Assembly: GCF_001184025.1 (NCBI RefSeq)
Contig: NZ_BBYG01000008.1
Location: forward strand, 124,001 to 188,000
From: Streptomyces maremycinicus
GTDB lineage: Bacteria > Actinomycetota > Actinomycetes > Streptomycetales > Streptomycetaceae
Direction of reading: 5' to 3'
DNA length: 64,000 nucleotides
How positions within the stretch are numbered: position 1 is the stretch's first letter; each line of letters begins with the position of its first letter. Below, in pieces: positions 59,750-64,000 of this stretch. The notes under the pieces were generated by a model, which saw nothing but the letters and a program-made list of their open reading frames with translations, searched no databases and was not told where the DNA came from. Position numbers and translations under genes: made by a program.

Positions 59750-60910
59750 ATGGGCGATTCAGTGCGGCGGTCCGAACCGGGGCCCGGGTCGGACTCCGCG
59801 AGGGAGTCCGGGTCCGACTCAGGGCGGGAGTCCGTGCCGGAGTCCGGGTCCGACTCAGGGCGTGAGTCCTTGCCGGAGCCCGGGCCGGACGTCGCGCGGC
59901 GGTCCGAACCGGAGTCCGTGCCGGAGTCTGGTTCGGACTCAGGGCGGCCGTTCGTGCCGGAGTCGGTGGGGGACGACGCCGTCATCCACACCCGCGGCCT
60001 CACCAAGCGCTACCGCGGCGGACAGCTCGCCGTGGACGGCCTCGATCTGACCGTCCCGGCGGGCAGCGTCTTCGGCTTCCTCGGCCCCAACGGCTCCGGC
60101 AAGACCACCACCATCCGCATGCTGATGGGGCTCATCGAGCCCACGTCCGGCTCGGCCCGTGTCCTGGGGCAGCCCATGCCGCGGGCCGTGCGCGCCGTAC
60201 TGCCCCACGTCGGCACCCTCATCGAGGGCCCCGCCCTCTACGGCTTCCTCTCCGGCCGTGACAACCTGCTGCGCTACGACGCCGCCGACCCGACCGCCGA
60301 CCCGCGCACCCGGCGTGCGCGGGTCTCGGCGACGCTGGAGCGGGTGGGCCTGACGGCCGCCGCCGGCAAGAAGGCGAAGGCGTACTCCCTCGGTATGAAG
60401 CAGCGGCTGGGCCTCGCCGCAGCCCTTCTCCAGCCCCGTCGGCTGCTCGTCCTCGACGAGCCGACCAACGGTCTGGATCCGCAGGGCATGCGGGAGATCC
60501 GCTCGTTGATCCGGGAACTTGCCGCGGAGGGCACGACCGTCTTCCTCTCCTCGCACCTGCTCGACGAGATCGAGCAGGTGTGCACGCACGCGGCGGTGAT
60601 GGCACAGGGCCGACTGCTCGTCCAGGGCCCGGTGGCCGACCTCGCCGCGGGGACACGCGGCCGGCTCGTCGTGACGACCCCGGACCCGGCGGACGCGGCC
60701 CGGGTGCTGAAGGAGCAGGGGGCGGACGACGTGATCCTCGGCGAGGACCGGGTGAGCGCCGAGGCGCCGCCCCCGGACCGCGATCTCGCCGACCTGAACA
60801 CCGCACTGGTGACCGCGGGCGTCCGCGTCCGTGGTTTCGCCGTCGAGCGGGCCTCCCTGGAGGACGCGTTCGTGGCGCTCACGGGGGAGGGATTCGATGT
60901 CGCGGGCTGA
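59750..60910 (+). CDS. ABC-2-type transporter ATPase with repeat N-terminus
   Basis: 386 residues from ATG 59750 after GGAGGGGGAAG. Residues 1-75 are a hydrophilic arm of 12-residue repeats (ESGSDSGRESVP). Then: GPNGSGKTTTIRMLMG (Walker A), YSLGMKQRLGLAAALLQ (signature), LLVLDEPTNGLDPQGM (Walker B). It overlaps the permease by 14 bases. The close order after the LolA-like gene suggests joint action in export or lipoprotein handling, or antibiotic resistance; the cargo is unknown. Confidence 0.88.
   Translation: MGDSVRRSEPGPGSDSARESGSDSGRESVPESGSDSGRESLPEPGPDVARRSEPESVPESGSDSGRPFVPESVGDDAVIHTRGLTKRYRGGQLAVDGLDLTVPAGSVFGFLGPNGSGKTTTIRMLMGLIEPTSGSARVLGQPMPRAVRAVLPHVGTLIEGPALYGFLSGRDNLLRYDAADPTADPRTRRARVSATLERVGLTAAAGKKAKAYSLGMKQRLGLAAALLQPRRLLVLDEPTNGLDPQGMREIRSLIRELAAEGTTVFLSSHLLDEIEQVCTHAAVMAQGRLLVQGPVADLAAGTRGRLVVTTPDPADAARVLKEQGADDVILGEDRVSAEAPPPDRDLADLNTALVTAGVRVRGFAVERASLEDAFVALTGEGFDVAG
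59804..59951. repeat. 36-bp repeats coding the ATPase N-terminal arm
   Basis: Two nearly identical adjacent 36-base units (59804-59839, 59840-59875) and a third diverged one (about 59916-59951) encode ESGSDSGRESVP-type 12-mers. Confidence 0.9.
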
Positions 60911-61880
60911 CACGGTGGACGACGGGAACCGGACACCGGTACCGGCACCGGAACCGTCACCTGCGCCGGCGCGCGCACCGGAACCCGCGCCCGCGGCGGC
61001 GCGGACGGCGAACCAGAGCTGGACCTGGACCTTCGGGCTGCTCCGCAGCGAACTGCTGACCACTTTCCGGCGCTGGCGCACCCTCGCGCTCCTGGGTGTG
61101 CTGGCGGCCGTACCGGTCCTGGTCGGGATCGCCGTGAAGATCGAGACGGGGGACGGATCCTCCGGCGGACCCGGCGGACCCGGCGGCGGGGGAGGGGGCG
61201 GTGGCGAGGGGCCGGCGTTCATCTCGCAGGTCACCAACAACGGCCTGTTCCTGGTCTTCACGGCGCTGGCCGTGACCCTGCCGTTCTTCCTGCCGATGGC
61301 GATCGGTGTCATCGCGGGCGACTCGATCGCCGGCGAGGCGAACGCGGGCACGCTCCGCTACCTGCTGGTCGCCCCGGCCGGCCGCACCCGCCTGCTGCTG
61401 GCCAAGTACGCGACCGTCATGGTCTTCTGCCTGGTCGCCACGCTGGTGGTCGCGGTCTCGGCCCTGACGGTCGGGGCGCTCCTCTTCCCGCTGGGCGACC
61501 TGACGACGATCTCCGGCACCCGGATCGGCTTCGGCGAAGGGCTGCTGCGGGCCCTTCTGATCGCCCTGGTGGTCGCCGCCTCACTGACCGGCATGGCGGC
61601 GCTCGGGCTGTTCGTCTCCACCCTCACCAGCAGCGGCATCGCGGCGATGGCGACGACGGTGGGCCTGCTGATCACGGTCCAGATCCTCGACCAGATCCCC
61701 CAACTGCACGCCCTGCAACCGTACTTCTTCTCGCACCACTGGCTGTCCTTCGCCGACCTGATGCGCGAGCCGGTCTACTGGGACGACCTGGAGAAGAACC
61801 TCGGCCTCCAGGCCCTGTACGCCGCCGTCTTCGGCTCGGCGGCCTGGGCACGCTTCACGACGAGGGACATCACCGCATAG
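60897..61880 (+). CDS. ABC-2-type transporter permease
   Basis: 327 residues from ATG 60897, inside the end of the ATPase gene. A Pro/Ala-rich start (about 10-40) is followed by six helices. A Gly-rich outer loop (GGPGGPGGGGGGGG, about 88-102) follows helix 1. GDSIAGEANAGTLRYLLVAPAGRTRLLLAKY is the conserved ABC-2 segment. It is the membrane partner of the ATPase. Confidence 0.88.
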   Translation: MSRADTVDDGNRTPVPAPEPSPAPARAPEPAPAAARTANQSWTWTFGLLRSELLTTFRRWRTLALLGVLAAVPVLVGIAVKIETGDGSSGGPGGPGGGGGGGGEGPAFISQVTNNGLFLVFTALAVTLPFFLPMAIGVIAGDSIAGEANAGTLRYLLVAPAGRTRLLLAKYATVMVFCLVATLVVAVSALTVGALLFPLGDLTTISGTRIGFGEGLLRALLIALVVAASLTGMAALGLFVSTLTSSGIAAMATTVGLLITVQILDQIPQLHALQPYFFSHHWLSFADLMREPVYWDDLEKNLGLQALYAAVFGSAAWARFTTRDITA

Positions 61881-61900
61881 ACGGCGCGGGCCGTAGGTCT

Positions 61901-61950
61901 CAGCGGTCCTCAGTGGTCCTCAGTAGTCCGCAGCGGTCCTCAGTGGGTCT
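61901..61950. repeat. 10-bp tandem repeat, five units, across a stop codon
   Basis: CAGCGGTCCT, CAGTGGTCCT, CAGTAGTCCG, CAGCGGTCCT, CAGTGGGTCT in tandem. The fourth unit contains the first stop-codon base and the last unit codes the C-terminus of the minus-strand FMN reductase. Confidence 0.9.
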
Positions 61951-62527
61951 CGTACAGGAAGCGGGCGGGCGGCGTCCGGCCCGCGAAGAACGTCTTCGCG
62001 CGGGTCAGCGCCTCCGTGTCGCCGAGGACGTCACCGGGCTTGCTGCCGTTGCCGAGCAGCACCCCGCCGAAGGACATCCGCAGATACGCGGCCGAGTTGT
62101 TGAGCGTCCCGATGAGCGGATCGGCGACCACGGGCTCGTCGTCCGCGAGCACGGTGACGCCCCACAGGGTGCGCCCGGCGAGCGTCGCCTTGAAGTCGAC
62201 GCCGGGGGTGCGCAGCCAGCCCGACCAGTGGTCCAGATAGCGCTTGGTCTGGGCGGAGACCGAGTACCAGTACAGCGGGGACGCGATCACGATGTCCGTC
62301 GCGGCGAGCGTGGCGTCGAGCAGCAGTGCCGCGTTGCCCTCGGTGGGGCGGGGACGGTCGCCGTCGTGCCGCTGGTCCTCGAAGTCGGGCAGCGGGTGCC
62401 GGGCCAGGCTGATCCATGTCTGCTCGACGTCGGAGGGCAACTGCTCGGCGGCCGCGCGGGCCAGCAACTCGGTGTTGCCGTCCGGACGGCTGCTGCCCAG
62501 CACGAACAGGAAACTGCGGCGGCTCAT
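61940..62527 (-). CDS. NAD(P)H-dependent FMN reductase, flavodoxin-like
   Basis: 195 residues from ATG 62527 with GGGGGATGG ahead. FLFVLGSSRPDGNTELL (about 6-22) is the FMN phosphate loop; ASPLYWYSVSAQTKRYLDHW is the flavin-facing segment of the WrbA/NQO-like group. Such enzymes reduce quinones, azo or nitro compounds. The frame continues upstream through the amidase region only as noise. Convergent with the ABC permease gene. Confidence 0.9.
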   Translation of the reverse strand: MSRRSFLFVLGSSRPDGNTELLARAAAEQLPSDVEQTWISLARHPLPDFEDQRHDGDRPRPTEGNAALLLDATLAATDIVIASPLYWYSVSAQTKRYLDHWSGWLRTPGVDFKATLAGRTLWGVTVLADDEPVVADPLIGTLNNSAAYLRMSFGGVLLGNGSKPGDVLGDTEALTRAKTFFAGRTPPARFLYETH

Positions 62528-62573
62528 GATCCATCCCCCAGATGGTCGGCGTGCGACGATAGCTTGCACCTGC

Positions 62574-62602
62574 ATTATATGTGTACGCAAGTATCTGTCG
62601 AG
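62574..62602 (-). promoter_or_regulatory. Promoter of the FMN reductase gene
   Basis: On the minus strand TCGACA (62602-62597) and a perfect TATAAT (62579-62574) are 17 bases apart. CTTGC (62563) and GCAAG (62588) form an inverted repeat around the -10, a likely repressor site. Confidence 0.65.
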
Positions 62603-62616
62603 GGGTGGAGGCGGAG

Positions 62617-63957
62617 TCAGGGCGCGGCCCGGGCGGCCGGGGTGGTCCCTGCGGCACCGGGGACACAGGCGGCACCGGTGGCACCGGCGGCCGCCAGGAG
62701 TGTCGTCTCCCCGCCGTGTGCCGCGACCATGTGCAGCCCCAGGGGACAGCCGTCCGTGCCGAGCCCCGCCGGGACGCTGACCGCCGGATGTCCGCTCAGG
62801 TTGAACGCCCAGGTGAGCGCCGTCGAGTACCGGTCGCCCGGGCCGTCGTGGCCGTGCGCGGCGGTCGGCGTCGTCGGGGTCAGCAGCAGGTCGACACGGG
62901 AGAAGAGGTCGGCCAGCAGACGGTCGTTGAGGTTCCGCACGCGCGCGGCGTCGCGGAGGTCCGCGCCCGGAGTGCGCAGCGCGAGCCAGGCCGCGGCGGG
63001 GTCCGCCAGCCGCAGGGGCGGGTCGTCGGAGGGCGGCAGCAACCGGACGACACCCGCCTCGGCGAGCCGGCGGGCGGCGGCACGGGCCAGGGCGAGCGGC
63101 TCCGGGTCGGGATCGGCGAAGCCGAGGTCGGCGGAGAACACGGCGAGGGGCGGCACCCGATCCGCCGAGGGAACGGGAACCGCCGAGGCGACGAGACCCA
63201 CCCCCGTCGTGCCCGTGGTGACGGGACCCGCCGCTGTCGTGCCCGTGGTGACGGGACCCGCCGCTGTCGTGCCCGTGGTGACGGGACCCGCCGCCGTCCT
63301 CGGTGACATGGCCTGCCGGTAGGCCTCCGCGTCTGCCGCGTGGCGGACGAGGACGCCGGGCGCGGCCAGGCCCGTACGGTCCCGGGAGGCCGGTGCCGCC
63401 TCTCGGTCGGGCGGCGGCGGCCGGAGGTTCGTGGTCTTCAGGCCGATCACACCGCACCAGGCGGCCGGGATCCGTACCGAGCCCGCGCCGTCGCTGCCGG
63501 TCGCCAGGGGGACCAGGCCGACGGCCACCGCCGCCGCGGACCCCGCCGAGGAGCCGCCCGGCGTCCGGTCTGCCCGCCAGGGGTTCACGGTCCGTCCGTG
63601 GGCGCCGAGACCCCAGGTCTGCCAGGGAGTGCCCGGTCCCGGTACGGCCGTCGCCCCGACCGGCACGCATCCGGCGGCGACCAGCGGGCCCGCGGCACGC
63701 AGCCCGTGCCGCCCCTTCACGCCGATCGGCACCCCGGCCAGCGGCAGCCCCTCGCCCGCGGCGATCCGGGCGTCGACCTCGCGCGCCCAGGCCCGCGCCC
63801 GCGCCTCCCACACCTCGGCGAAGGCGCACAGCGCAGGGTCGGTCCGCGCGATCCGGGCGAGCGCCTCGCCGGCCATGTCCGCGGCCGACAGCCGTCCCGC
63901 CCGCACGGCCGCGGCGATCTCCACGGCCGGCGGCCACGCCGGGGACAGGGATTCCAC
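62617..63957 (-). CDS. Amidase-signature hydrolase with repeat insertion
   Basis: 446 residues, GTG start at 63957 near the window end. The Ser-cisSer-Lys triad is present: Lys in [11 protein letters not shown] (about 80), [15 protein letters not shown] (about 131-145), [23 protein letters not shown] (about 152-174). Members hydrolyse amides or esters. Between the core and the C-terminal part there is an insertion of three [10 protein letters not shown] repeats (about 221-250). The substrate is unknown; it is not GatA, as no gatB/gatC genes adjoin. Confidence 0.85.
   Translation of the reverse strand: MESLSPAWPPAVEIAAAVRAGRLSAADMAGEALARIARTDPALCAFAEVWEARARAWAREVDARIAAGEGLPLAGVPIGVKGRHGLRAAGPLVAAGCVPVGATAVPGPGTPWQTWGLGAHGRTVNPWRADRTPGGSSAGSAAAVAVGLVPLATGSDGAGSVRIPAAWCGVIGLKTTNLRPPPPDREAAPASRDRTGLAAPGVLVRHAADAEAYRQAMSPRTAAGPVTTGTTAAGPVTTGTTAAGPVTTGTTGVGLVASAVPVPSADRVPPLAVFSADLGFADPDPEPLALARAAARRLAEAGVVRLLPPSDDPPLRLADPAAAWLALRTPGADLRDAARVRNLNDRLLADLFSRVDLLLTPTTPTAAHGHDGPGDRYSTALTWAFNLSGHPAVSVPAGLGTDGCPLGLHMVAAHGGETTLLAAAGATGAACVPGAAGTTPAARAAP
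63206..63295. repeat. 30-bp tandem repeat in the amidase gene
   Basis: Three units of 30 bases (first 20: GTCGTGCCCGTGGTGACGGG), differing only in the last base, encode three ten-residue repeats in the amidase. Confidence 0.95.
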
Positions 63958-64000
63958 GCCCGGCCTCCCGTGCCCGCTCAGCGCGTACCGGTGAGCCGGG

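Noticed and set aside
62617..63957. Amidase as GatA of the Asp/Glu-tRNA amidotransferase
   Set aside because: No gatB or gatC neighbours, and the repeat insertion and shorter length do not fit GatA.

Overview
The window is chromosomal DNA of a Streptomyces or a very close relative. Codons almost always end in G or C, many genes start with GTG, gene starts and stops often overlap as GTGA or ATGA, a futalosine-pathway menaquinone gene (mqnC) sits near a 14-gene nuo operon, and only one rare TTA codon turned up in a by-eye scan. The placement of mqnC, menG, a geranylgeranyl-reductase-like gene, nuoA-N, recQ and a polyprenyl synthase resembles the central Streptomyces chromosome as I remember it.

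Layout. Bases 1-3.0 kb carry the end of a membrane protein, a prepilin peptidase, mqnC and a truncated amidohydrolase-like protein. Bases 3.2-8.8 kb hold a secreted GH18-like lipoprotein facing an exopolysaccharide operon: a small membrane protein, a CE4 deacetylase/GT2 synthase fusion like Streptomyces MatB, and a membrane acyltransferase. Bases 8.8-14 kb hold menG, a PASTA protein, a GNAT enzyme, a geranylgeranyl reductase, a 1-kb gene-poor stretch with a palindrome-bearing promoter candidate, and an NlpC/P60 wall hydrolase. Bases 14.5-30.6 kb are nuoA to nuoN, proton-pumping NADH dehydrogenase, with Rex-operator-like sites upstream and a strong hairpin terminator. recQ follows.

Bases 32.9-54.5 kb look accessory. 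First comes a minus-strand operon coding for a dicluster ferredoxin, an ABC-type substrate-binding lipoprotein with a NosL-like tail, a permease, an ATPase and an AprA/fumarate-reductase-like flavoprotein fused to HEAT repeats, with a GntR/UTRA regulator beside it. I do not recognise this as a described pathway and it is the best candidate for a new system. Then come an M56 peptidase, fumarylacetoacetase, and a cell-surface polysaccharide locus (DegT aminotransferase, Wzx-like flippase with a TTA codon, GH26-like hydrolase, multi-span glycosyltransferase, CE4 deacetylase, GT2, BcsL/CelD acyltransferase). Many of these proteins carry low-complexity segments encoded by in-frame tandem DNA repeats.

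Bases 54.7-64 kb return to conserved genes: a HAD phosphatase, a small lytic transglycosylase under a clear ydaO-type (c-di-AMP) riboswitch, a polyprenyl diphosphate synthase, a LolA/RseB-like exported protein with an ABC exporter pair, an FMN reductase and an amidase.

How the genes work together. MqnC, the polyprenyl synthase, MenG and the geranylgeranyl reductase plausibly make and tailor menaquinone, the electron acceptor of the Nuo complex, whose operon carries sites for the NADH/NAD sensor Rex. The NlpC/P60, transglycosylase, GH18 and polysaccharide genes all act on the cell envelope. All functional calls come from reading motifs by eye; no database search was run.
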